Source: Torymus aiolomorphi (Eukaryota > Arthropoda > Insecta > Hymenoptera > Torymidae). Taken from it: 64,000 bases of DNA. The stretch lies in the NCBI GenBank assembly GCA_036365515.1, contig CM070876.1, forward strand, positions 133,689,394-133,753,393. The letters are read 5' to 3'. Positions within the stretch are counted from its first letter, which is position 1. Every line of letters starts with the position of its first letter. Below the pieces are notes generated by a model. The model was not told where the DNA came from, did no database searches, and was given only the letters and a program-made list of their open reading frames with translations. Made by a program: the position numbers and the translations under genes. This document shows positions 54,506-64,000 of the stretch, piece by piece.

Positions 54506-55578
54506 ATGCATAATTATATGAAAATAATCATGTCTACTCTCTAAACTGCCAACCGTCGGGCCCGCCAAGTATGTATGGGAGATCACAGGACCCCCTCTTG
54601 CTAGAGAATCTCTAAACCTCTCTTGTCCTCCCAAGATGCGTAATGTTATAGAATTCTTTTCAATAAAATGTGATGGTAACTATGCAATTTTTTTATATAG
54701 GCTTTGACTTTTTGTAAATATTTGAAAATATTCTTATGAATTTTAGAAATAAAAAATAGTCGTTATACATATAGTTATCTAATTGAAATAATTTTCGCCC
54801 AAGCGTATGTAAAGTGTGTAGGTTTTATAGTTTTGTAGAAGTACTGTGAGCTATTACGACTCTGGGCGTTAATTAGAACTTTATGCTGACGGTTGAATAA
54901 TTTTGAAGTTACAACGAGGCCGCAAAATGTAATTTTAATGTAATTTTAAATGTAAATTGATTTCAGTACTTTCTTGTGTTTAATTTGTATAGAAGGATGA
55001 ACAAATTTGAATAAATTTCTAAGGACAGTCATACAGTGATGGTTTCGGAGAGCTGTTTGCATTACTTGACTATCGATAATTGATTTCATAACTTTCGTTT
55101 GTTTAATTTGCAGTGAACAATGTGAATGTTCTTACATATAATTTGTTTATATATACAAGGTGTCCCATTTTAATCGCCCCAGGCAAATATCTTGAAAAGT
55201 ATGAGAGATGGAAAAAAACTTTAAAAACAAAAGTTGTAGGGTGCAAAGGGGGTCAGCTAATGGTAACAACGACTTTGACCTTGAACTCTATTTTCAAGGT
55301 TATTTCAAGGTCAAAGTGATTTTTTTAAATGAGAATCCCTACTTTCGACCCCGGAAATGGAAAGATCAGAAAATTTTACGTTCAGAAAGGTCTGATATAT
55401 TGGGGTTTCAAGGTCAACCAGCTAATTTAATGAGGTCGACCTGGGAATACCTCTAGGAAGGACAAAATTGACCTTGACGTTCAAGGTCATTTTAAGGTAA
55501 GTTGATTTTATAAAATGGAACCCCTTATTTTTGACCCTGGAAATGGAAAGAGCGGAAGAATTTACGTCCGAATATGAC

Positions 55579-56555
55579 TGTTTGGGAATTCAATAATTTG
55601 AATTCCCGCGGTTACACTCAGCTCGGCAAGACTCACGGCGCTGCCACGGCGCGGCAGCACCTCGCGGCCTCCCGGCGGAACAGCCGGGACGCTACACTGA
55701 TTCACAAGGTGAATTCGCGCTGTTTCGGTCTCTCTCGCTCTCTCACATACAAATGTGAGAGAGATTGTGATTTGATTCGCGAAGTGAATCGTGAAGGCCA
55801 AGAAGACGGAAGCGTTCAAGGCCTCGCTCTCTTTTTCTTCAGCCGTGCCACGAGGAGCATCTCTCACCACTGCGCACCTGAAAATCTCATCGGTATCTCT
55901 CAACGGATTTCACTGGCTCAAATCGACACTGGATCAACTCACCACAGGCTCTACTCAATCTCTCACTGGAAACTCGCATCACCCTTCACTCACGCAATAC
56001 TCAAGGTGCAAGGACGATTAGTACAATCGACTCTATTGCAAGGTAAAATCTCTCACAATACTAGAGGTTATGTTGCCAACCACGTGTTGGCACCGGCGGC
56101 CAGTGTAAAAGTGAACATGTGTGAATTAGAAAAACTCAAGGCAGCAATTCAATTATAATTGTTTGCCATTGCTCATTTTAACAGCTTCATTGTGTGTGAG
56201 CCCAGGAGGGAGTGTCAGGAAATACTCAAGCAACTATCAACGGACAATCTCATTTCAGTTGCAGACAGACTCAAAACTCACAGGTTGGTTGTCTCTAGTA
56301 AGAGATTACTACTCCATTATTAATGTGCACTCATAGTTGGAATTGCGGACACACTACTCAAATACAATCATTAACCTCAGTGTAATTTAAACTCCCTTTT
56401 CAATTTATGTGAAAATAAAAACAAAATTTGTAATTTATTTAATAAGTGACTTTGTGAATATAGTTTCTATTTTCAATTTACTTCTGTGTGTGACTTCAAT
56501 TTATTTTAACACCCGCAGCATGTTTACTCATATATAATTAAGGCTTACTCAAACA
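55579..56555 (+). mobile_element. Solo LTR, 977 bp, probably BEL/Pao
   Basis: Starts TGTTTGGGAATT and ends CTCAAACA, flanked by ATGAC at 55574-55578 and 56556-56560. The right arm of the host transposon shows the uninterrupted sequence, so both borders are exact. Contains AATAAAAAC near 56416. No internal region or second LTR. It shares the CTCA excess of the BEL pol fragment at 18.2-21.4 kb, so I infer the same family; the 194-residue frame across it is not protein-like. Confidence 0.85.
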
Positions 56556-57092
56556 ATGACCTTGACCTCGACCTTGACTTTAACCGTGATCTGGAAGGTT
56601 AATTTAAGGTCAAGTCGATTTTTTTAAAATCCCCTTATTTTTGACCTCGGAAATGGAAAGAGAAGAAAATTTTACGTTCAGATATGTACCGTCATATGGT
56701 GTCAAAGTTGGCCCTCTGGGGTCAATTAAGGGTCAAATCGTGCTTGAGGTTAATTGGGGTCAAATTAATTTTTTTAATCTGATGTGTTCTTACTTTTATC
56801 AGCGTAACTCTGAAGGATTTTTGGGATTAATTTTCGGTATGAAAAGGTACTTTTCTTCTTGTTCTTTCTTGGTTAGGTTGGCACCATTGAAATGTACAGC
56901 TACGTCAAATGATATTTTTTAAGTACGAGTGACCGATTACTTTAAGGTAGTTATGAGGCGATGATTTAATGGTTTTGTTATGAGTCAATTATAAATATTC
57001 GAATTCTTTAGTTTGGTCAATTTGGGAATATTTTCATTTTTTTTAAAGAGTAATAACAATACTGCACTCGAAAATAGGTAGATTTAGTTATT

Positions 57093-58002
57093 TTTAGCTG
57101 CACAAGGCTCCATCGTTCGTAAGAGGCGCAAAACTGGAACGAAACAGCACATTGCGCTGGGTGTGCGAGCTATTATTACTGAAAATCCCCACATTTCAAC
57201 ACGAGATTTGCAACGAATGCATGGTGTTCCCAAATCAACAGTAAATCGCCTGTTGAAAACATCTAAATTTCACCCCTACCACGTTCGCCTTACGCAAACA
57301 CTAGAGGATGGAGATTATGCACGGCGTTTAAATTTTTGTCAATGGGCAAATAATCAGATACGTAGGGACCCTTTCTTTTTTGATCGAGTGCTATTCTCAG
57401 ATGAAGCAAAATTTGATAATATGGGTGGTGTCAATCTTCATAATGCCCACTATTACGCTGAACAAAATCCTCATTGGCAACGAGATCATCGAATCCAGAG
57501 ACGTTGGTCAATAAACGTGTGGGCAGGTATAATTGGAGATCATGTGCTGGGACCTGTCTTTTACAATCAAAATTTGAATGGACAATTGTATTTGGATATT
57601 TTGCAAAACCAGCTACCTACTCTATTAGAAGATATCCCACTTATCTTACGGCGGGATATGTGGTTTCATCAAGATGGAGCTCCTGCACATCGCGTTCGAT
57701 CAGTCAAGAATTTTCTCAATGATATGTATCGTAATCGTTGGATTGGCATCGGCAGCCAAGTACACGAGTGGCCGTCTAGATCCCCAGACCTCACACCTCT
57801 TGACTTTTTTTTGTGGGGAGTAGTTAAAGGCAAAGTTTTTGCACATGCTCCAACAACCTTAGAGAACATGAGAGGAAGAATTATGGAAGCTTTCCAATCC
57901 ATTTCAGTGGAAACATTGAGGAATGTTCAAGCAAGCTTCCGAAGAAGGATGCAAATGTGTTTCAGAGAGAACGGACACTTGATCGAGCATTTGCTGCCTT
58001 AG
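57093..58002 (+). CDS. DDE transposase of Tc-like element 3 (open frame)
   Basis: An open frame follows a plausible acceptor (TTATTTTTAG, ending 57092): AAQGSIVRKRRKTGTKQHIA then MRAIITENPHISTRDLQRMH at 57163. The HTH-like GVPKSTVNRLLKTSKFHPYH is followed by the catalytic core: FSDEAKF (Asp 80, counted from the Met at 57163), FHQDGAPAH (Asp 171), and SPDLTPLDFFLWG (Asp 209 and Asp 214). If Asp 214 is the third residue the spacing is DD42D, wider than mariner DD34D. All catalytic residues are intact and there is no stop before 58000-58002. The first exon with the DUF4817-type domain, expected upstream, was not found, so activity is doubtful. Weak similarity to copies 1 and 2 at the same positions. 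Confidence 0.85.
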
Positions 58003-58819
58003 ATCTTCAAATGACAGTCCGTTAATCAATCGGCTCTTTTCAGGGCCAATGATGTGCGAAATCCTTTCGGCAACCTCCACGCGGTGCACATTGGGTAATG
58101 GTAATGTCGAGGGTAGTCTTTCTAATTTTCGATTCATTTGACGGAGAAAAAATACTTTTAGATTCCTAAGTAACTCATAAAAACAGTGAAATCCACTTCA
58201 AAAAAATTAATTTATTTATTATTACCCTTAATTGACCCCAGAGGGCCAACTTTGACACCATATGACGGTACATATCTGAACGTAAAATTTTCTTCTCTTT
58301 CCATTTCCGAGGTCAAAAATAAGGGGATTTTAAAAAAATCGACTTGACCTTAAAATAACCTTCCAGATCACGGTCAAAGTCAAGGTCGAGGTCAAGGTCA
58401 TATTCGGACGTAAATTCTTCCGCTCTTTCCGTTTCCGGGATCAAAAATAAGGGCTTCCATTTTATAAAATCAACTTACCTTAAAATGACCTTGAACGTCA
58501 AGGTCAATTTTGTTCTTCCTAGAGGTATTCCCAGGTCGACCTCATTAAATTAGCTGGTTGACCTTGAAACCCCAACATATCAGACCTTTCTGAATGTAAA
58601 ATTTTCTGCTCTTTCCATTTCCGGGGTCGAAAGTAGGGGTCCTCATTCAAAAAAATCACTTTGACCTTGAAATAACCTTGAAAATAGAGTTCAAGGTCAA
58701 AGTCGTTGTTACCATTAGCTGACCCCCTTTGCACCCTACAACTTTTGTATTCGAAGTTTTTTTCCATCTCCCATACTTTTCAAGATATTTGCCTGGGGCG
58801 ATTAAAATGGGACACCTTG

Positions 58820-59277
58820 TATACTCATTTTGCCTTCACAAAGTTATGTAAATGTTTTTATTAGCTGCCACTGATATTTGTGTTAACATAATATTTTATT
58901 TGCTTTTTTTTATTAAGATGGCATAAAAAATGATAAAATCAACAATCAACGATATTTTATTGAAAATAATAGAAGAAGATGACTAATATTATAACGGATC
59001 ATTAAAAAAATCAAAATTAGAAGTATAATTTTCAATTTTTATAATATGAACACAATTATTTATAATAAAGATACACAATTATTGAATAGTAATATATTTA
59101 TAATGTAAAAAATAGAGTTATTATATATGATTTTGAAAATGTAAGTTGATCTCAGGGTAGATAGCAATTTTTTAATTTTATATTTTAAAATATTACTTTT
59201 TCTGAAATAAAATAAGTGTCAAATAACAAATAGTTTCAATAACAAGAAACAAAATATTCACTTTTTTAAATATTAAA
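58820..59277. other. No gene recognised
   Basis: Very AT-rich spacer with no ORF. Confidence 0.5.
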
Positions 59278-59317
59278 TCCGACGTTTCGACAGTTTTTTT
59301 GACTGTCTTCATCAGGG
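59278..59317 (-). ncRNA. Hammerhead-like motif (unproven)
   Basis: The minus strand reads CCTGATGAA, a 6-bp stem GACAGT/ACTGTC with an A-rich loop, then GAAACGTCGG. CUGAUGA and GAAA around a stem II is the hammerhead ribozyme core arrangement. One extra A between CUGAUGA and the stem, and almost no helix III, make a classical monomeric ribozyme doubtful. Related motifs lie in both arms of the fold-backs at 2.8-3.3 kb and 32 kb. Confidence 0.3.
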
Positions 59318-59531
59318 CTACATAGAAATAACAAAAAAGTTTTATACATAACCAGAAAAAATAAATTATAATTTAAGTCGGTCAAAAAAAAAATACAAAT
59401 TAATTGTTGCAACATAATTTTTTTATTTATATTAATTACACAACAAAAATGACATTATAATTTCTTCAAAGAAAACAACTTTTGTTTAATTTCAACAATT
59501 ATTATAAAAAACAGTTTGTAAAAAGAAAATA

Positions 59532-61519
59532 TTACAATTTTTCCTGCTTTATTTTTAGTCTTGTTTGCAGTGATTGGACTTCCATATTTATTAGTTCAAT
59601 TTCTTCTGATTGAGATATTAAATTATTTAATCTTTCTTCTAATGTATTAATATTTTCTTTGTTGAATGCACCTTTGATTTCTTTTTTCAATACTTTGATT
59701 TGTGTACTTAAATCCTTTTTTTGTTTATTTAGTTGTTTTTTCTTTTCTTGAAAAGATCTACTAACAATTTGTTCTTTATTCTTAATTACTTTATTTTCTT
59801 CTTCTTCTTGTTTAATTCAATTTGTCTCTGTTTTAAAATTTTCTCATTTTCTTTTTTCTGAAGACTTTCTAAAACTGTATCTAAGCTATTAACTGTAACT
59901 TCAGAGACCCGAGCTTTTTTCTTTTTTGGTTCAAATTCTTGGATCCTTACAACTTTCATCATACTTTCAGATATATTTAAATCCTTATCAGCTAAAATAA
60001 TAAAATTTCACATTTAGAGAAAATAGTAGAAAAAATAATATAGATTTCAATTAAATAATTATACTCACTTATAACATTTTTTAATTTTTCATTAGCATTT
60101 TCTGTTTTAACTTTAACAAAATCATTTTTCAAATTTGTGTTTTCGCTTGTAATTACTTCAAGTTTATTCGTTTCATTACTACAATCTAAGCCAGTGTTTA
60201 ATAAACTATTTTCACCAGACTGGTCTAGCGTATCTGATGAATTTTCTCTCTTTATCACTAGTGCTGATTACACCTGAAAAAATATGTTTACAAACCATAT
60301 TTATGAACATATTCAGAATTGAATTAATAATTACTACCAACCTTTTGAATTACACATAAGGATTCATCCAATACACTTGTAACTGCAGTATTATCTAATG
60401 AAGTACTTGAAAAACTATCCTCAGGAGTGAGAAAAGCATCGAAGGATTGATTGTGGTCTACGGTGACTTGTGAACTCACTACTGTAGGAATGTCCTTATC
60501 GGCTGGATTTATTGCACCTAATAAAATACATTTATGAATATTAATAATACATATATTTAAAATTAAAACTATTCACAACTAACCTAGTATATTGTCTAAT
60601 TGTGACTCCCCCAATGGATCCAATGCTTTCACAGAATTTGGTGCTTTATTATTGTCTAGGATAATACTGGATAAACTGTTCTCAGAAGTGGTACTAGTGT
60701 CGAAGGGTTGATTGTAGCCAAACTGATTATCAGTGACTGGTGAACTCACTATTATAGGGATTTCCTCATCCGGAAGACTTACTGCACCTGAAAAATACAT
60801 TTATGAATAATAATAAATTTATTCAAAATTAAAACAATATTTATAACCAACCTTGTATATTGCCTGGCTGCGACTCTTCTAATGTACTTATTGGTATTGA
60901 CTCAATTTATATTGTGTTAAAAGAATTACTTGGATCACTGAAGTTAACTAAACTATTTTCTTGATAGTCTTGTTCAATTAAAACTACTCTACAATTACTT
61001 AAATCTAAATTATCAATTTTTACTGAATTATCATCTACCACATTAATGACCTCACTAACCGTAAGGTTATTTTGGCGATCTTCATTCTCTTTACTTGAAA
61101 TATTATCTAAGGGGAGAAATAAAATTTAGATTTTATATTGTTAAAAAATTAAGATATATAAAATTAACCTTGTAAGTTGTAAGTTAAAAAAATCATATTA
61201 AAAATTAATTATGATATAATATATATTTATATAAATGTCAAATTCAGATGATCCATTTACCAGAAGAATTTCTTAACTTCTTCCAGCATTCAAAGAGACC
61301 TTCTAGTTTAATATCTCCAGTCCAGCTTCCTTTGAGCTCGTCTCTCTTAAAAGCTTCCATGACTTCAGAGGTTAGTAAATCTTTTTCAAATTTATATAAT
61401 AATGTTTCACTGGCGCTGGTCAAGCTAACAGAAACTGAATTAAAAGGGACTAATTCACATGCTTTAAAGCCATGCTTAATACAATTTGAAAAGTCGTATG
61501 AATCCAAAGCCTTCTTCAA
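59532..61519 (-). pseudogene. pogo/Tigger-like transposase C-terminal gene remnant, multi-exon
   Basis: Minus-strand exons: 61519-61261 (SYDFSNCIKHGFKACELVPF, resembling the end of pogo-type DDE transposases), 61106-60852, 60787-60584, 60517-60342, 60273-60069 and 59993-59532 (Lys/Glu-rich coiled coil ending KIKQEKL-stop). Introns have GT..AG ends and all joints fit phase 1. The three middle exons start G(A/V) and two carry related text (SLPDEEIPIIVSSPVTDNQ; NPADKDIPTVVSSQVTVDH), so they arose by exon duplication. Breaks: a TAA in the second exon, a frame conflict at the start of the fifth and one within the last. The catalytic DDE part is absent, cut off near 61550 by a LINE. Family call rests on one segment. 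Confidence 0.45.
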
Positions 61520-61962
61520 GAAAAGAGAGAGGAGAAAGATGGCCGCTTGAGTGGAAGTATTTGTTAATCGATGATATGATAAAAGTAAATGTGAGTAATA
61601 CAGTGAAGTAAAAAAAGGTGCAGACTTATTAAGAAGTGAGTTAAAGTGAGTAGGAACTAGTGCAGAATAGTGCAGTGTAGAGAGTGGCTACCTATTTTCT
61701 AAAAAAACGGAGCAAAAATATCGGGTCAGTTAACCTCATTACAGACGGACACAGAAAAGCGAGGTAGCACAAGAGGTAAGCCCACAGAACGAAAGATAAA
61801 TCTTAGGCCCAGTCTACACTGCCAAAGCTGTTGGAGCAAGGAATAGGAAGAGAAGAACGAAGAATATATAGAATAGACAGATAAGAGATGTTAGAGACGA
61901 ACAAGTCTCTAGCTAATCCTAAAAGGAATTGCAAGAAACGAGAAACGGAACAGAATACGTAA

Positions 61963-63203
61963 CAAGAACAGTTCTACACACCTATAGTACAAGAAGAAGA
62001 GGATACGGGAACAGAGATTAGATTAAGAAGGACAAGACAAAGGTCGTATAGCGTAACTGAAGGAAAAGTGGGAGAAGAACGTGAGACCCCGATTAGGAGG
62101 GCAGTAGCGGTATCAAAAAGGAAACTCTTATCCCCAGAGGAAGAAAGAGAACATAAGAGGAGCGGGTGTGGACAAAGTAAAGACACTAAATACGAAGAGA
62201 TTGAGAACCCTTTCAACAAAAGTAATAGCACAAAGAGGACTCCAACTAAGTCAGAAAGGACAATAGAAAAAGAAAAGACGGAAAATCAGTTGAAGATGGA
62301 TACGGAGAGCACGGAAAGAAGTGAAACAAATAACTGGAAAACACTAAATGAGACACTTAAAAAATGTCACTGAAGATGGAAACGCTAGATACGATGACAA
62401 AAAGGATGGACGATATGATAGCCTCAAACAATGAAGTGAGGAAAAAACAGGAAGAGACAAAAAAAGAATTACAGGAAATAAGGAACGAGAACAAGGAATA
62501 CTTTGGGAAAATGGACAAGAAATACAAGGAACTTGAAGAAAGAACAGAGGAACTAAAAAAGAACTACAAGAAAATAGAAGAAGATCTCAGGAATAATGAT
62601 GAAACCGAGGAGAATAAAGTAAAAGAGATAAGAAAGGAGATAGAGAAGGATAGAACGGAAAGGAAAAGTATAGAAAAGGAAATGATGGAAAGTATCAATG
62701 GATTAAAAATGGAACAAGAAAGGAGGATAGAGAGAGAAGAAAGAGAAAGGAAGAAGAATAACATAATTGTGACCGGATTGGATGCAGAGGCGATCCAGAA
62801 CGCAGAACATATGGAGATGTGATTAAAGGAAAGGCTGGAAACAACAGTAAGTATAAAGAAAATGTGGAAAATAAAGAATGATGATGGAATGATCGGCGCA
62901 GAGTGTGGAAATCTTGAACAAAAACAAGAAATAATGATAAAAAAATCGGTCTTAAAGGGAAGTAACATATTCATTGGAAATGATGGAACATGGAAAGAAA
63001 AAGAAAATGCTAGGAAAATAAGAAAATGGGCGAATGTAATGTCGAAGGAAGGAGAAGAAGTAACAGTGAAAAATAATAAAGTTCAGTTCCAGGAAAAAGA
63101 ATGGATATGGGATGATTACACTGGTAAAATGAAAGTTTTTTCGGCAAGGAAGAAGGGGACCAAACCGCAAATACAAAGACACACGGACAAAGGAATGGAC
63201 TAA
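61963..63203 (+). pseudogene. LINE ORF1 protein, broken
   Basis: A basic N-terminal region (RRAVAVSKRKLLSPEEEREH) is followed, after a one-base shift in the A6 run near 62358-62363, by a long coiled coil (EETKKELQEIRNENKEYFGK onward). Then comes KKNNIIVTGLDAE, which looks like the start of an RRM-like fold, and a C-terminal part ending KPQIQRHTDKGMD-stop. A TGA at 62820-62822 interrupts EHMEM/LKERLE. Coiled coil plus RRM is the layout of L1-type ORF1 proteins, RNA chaperones that trimerise and bind element RNA. No good ATG lies upstream in the first frame (frame opens at 61963). Confidence 0.7.
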
Positions 63204-63205
63204 AG

Positions 63206-64000
63206 ATGATAGTTTGGAACGTCGCTGGTATAAAAACAATAAGCGGAGAAACATGGAAATATCTGAAGTCGTTCGACGTAATAGGTATGACAGAAACATG
63301 GCTGGAAGAAAAAGACGCAGATGTGATTAACACACAACTCAAGGAATACAACATAAGGAACAACCCAGCGACGGAAGAGAAAAAGAGAGGACGTGCGAAA
63401 GGAGGTATAATCCTGGCATGGAGAAAGGACATAAAGAGCAAAAGCTGTGAAAATACGGGGAAAGAGATAATTGGAGAAGTAATAGAAATAAACAAACAGG
63501 AGATCCTAGTAATGGTTACATACATGAGAGAAGAAAGAACAGCAAATTGGAACAAGATAAAAGACGAAACGGACAGGCATTTTGAAGCTCCGATGATATT
63601 AGGTGGAGATTTCAATGCTAGGACGGCTGAGGAAGGTGGAAGAATACTGGAGGAGGCACAAGGAAGAAGAAGCAAGGACATGATTATAAACAAAGAAGGG
63701 GAAGAGATGATAAAGAACATAAGAGACCTTGGATTGCATATAGTGAATGGTGATATAGATAATGGATGGGACAAAGAATACACGTATATAGGTGGAACTG
63801 GCAGGTCAACGATCGATTACACGGTTGTAAATGAAAAAGGGAGAGAGTTAATAAGAAAATGGAAAATAGGCACCAACACTGAATCAGATCATCAACCGAT
63901 AGAAATACAACTAAAAACAGGTATAGAGAAAACAAGGCAGGTGGCAGTAAGATGGATCATGGACTAGACAGATGAAGGTATAAAAAAGTACAAAGATAAC
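63206..64000 (+). pseudogene. LINE ORF2, endonuclease domain (partial, one stop)
   Basis: ATG at 63206 lies two bases after the ORF1 stop. The apurinic/apyrimidinic-type endonuclease motifs are in order: WNVAGI, IGMTETWLEE (catalytic Glu), LGGDFNART, GGTGRSTIDYTVVN, and TESDHQPIEI (Asp-His near the C-terminus). This domain nicks the target site for target-primed reverse transcription. A TAG at 63965-63967 (IMD-stop-TDEGIKKYKDN) breaks the frame where Trp would fit. The sequence leaves the window before the reverse transcriptase. Confidence 0.88.

Larger units (their letters stand above)
53169..55150. mobile_element. Element X copy 2, centre and right arm
   Basis: Resumes at CGACGGTTGGTAGTTTATCA exactly where the left arm stopped at 37868 and follows X1 (16820-17900) to about 55149, where Tc-like element 3 cuts it. 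The (GA)n end is missing. A fold-back element sits at 53594-54505. Confidence 0.85.
55156..58819 (+). mobile_element. Tc1/mariner-like element 3
   Basis: Ends CAAGGTGTCCCATTTTAATC (55156) and the complement ending CACCTTG (58819), flanked by TA. Long subterminal inverted arms contain CTTTGACCTTGA-type half-sites and GTTTTTTTCCATCTC. Encodes an open transposase frame; the left arm is split by a solo LTR at 55579-56555. It sits in the right arm of element X2. Confidence 0.88.
61550..64000 (+). mobile_element. Non-LTR retrotransposon, 5' half (runs off window)
   Basis: A purine-rich 5' leader (about 61550-61962), a coiled-coil ORF1 and the apurinic-type endonuclease start of ORF2. The 5' boundary is where the minus-strand transposase remnant stops. 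The rest, with the reverse transcriptase, lies right of the window. Clade not assigned. Confidence 0.85.

Noticed and set aside
55574..56158. 194-residue ORF
   Set aside because: It crosses the exact left border and target duplication of a solo LTR and shows no domain.

Overview
The window looks like 64 kb of repeat-dense nuclear DNA from an arthropod, most likely an insect and possibly a hymenopteran. The reasons are its AT richness, split exons with GT..AG introns, a BEL/Pao retroelement, mariner and DUF4817-type Tc1/mariner-like transposons, and MULE and Helitron remnants. The species call is inference. I see no housekeeping gene. Almost everything recognisable is a mobile element, a piece of one, or a tandem repeat. 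The best host-gene-like candidate is a RING-finger gene at 6.8-9.3 kb, and even that may belong to a transposon.

Layout. 0-9.3 kb: last exons of a MULE-like transposase, a small acidic two-exon gene, an AT-hook gene broken by one stop, two fold-back elements, and a RING gene whose acidic first exon is tandemly duplicated and whose last intron holds a LINE tail and a three-copy 327-bp satellite. 9.3-18.2 kb: degraded Helitron helicase, palindromic repeats, and a 2.2-kb fold-back element (X1) ending in (CT)n and (GA)n. 18.2-22.8 kb: BEL/Pao pol pseudogene, a 93-bp repeat, a dead mariner. 22.8-25.8 kb: a 12-monomer 128/129-bp satellite and G-rich repeats. 25.9-29.9 kb: Tc-like element 1. 31-33 kb: Helitron PIF1 helicase split by a fold-back element. 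33-34.3 kb: four (TA)n-embedded 'word' elements. 35.8-36.8 kb: LINE RNase H.

36.8-58.8 kb is a set of nested insertions that can be read off the sequence. A second X element (X2) contains a long-TIR transposon (Z, with a spliced, broken gene). Z's right TIR is split by a 10,420-bp TG...CA insertion with a 5-bp target duplication. That insertion contains further word elements and Tc-like element 2. X2's right arm is cut by Tc-like element 3, which itself carries a 977-bp solo LTR. 59.3-61.5 kb: multi-exon pogo/Tigger-like gene remnant on the minus strand. 61.5-64 kb: 5' half of a LINE running off the window.

Most unusual observations: (1) nine elements share a constant core and a fixed spacing grid, but each carries its own ~15-nt word, repeated four times directly and again in inverted form; (2) eight consecutive hairpins in an alternating 57/79-84-nt array share a constant CGTG-CACA-CACG tip but have different, still complementary lower stems; (3) CTCA is heavily over-represented on one strand, in all three codon phases, in the BEL pol fragment and the solo LTR. 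All counts were made by eye.
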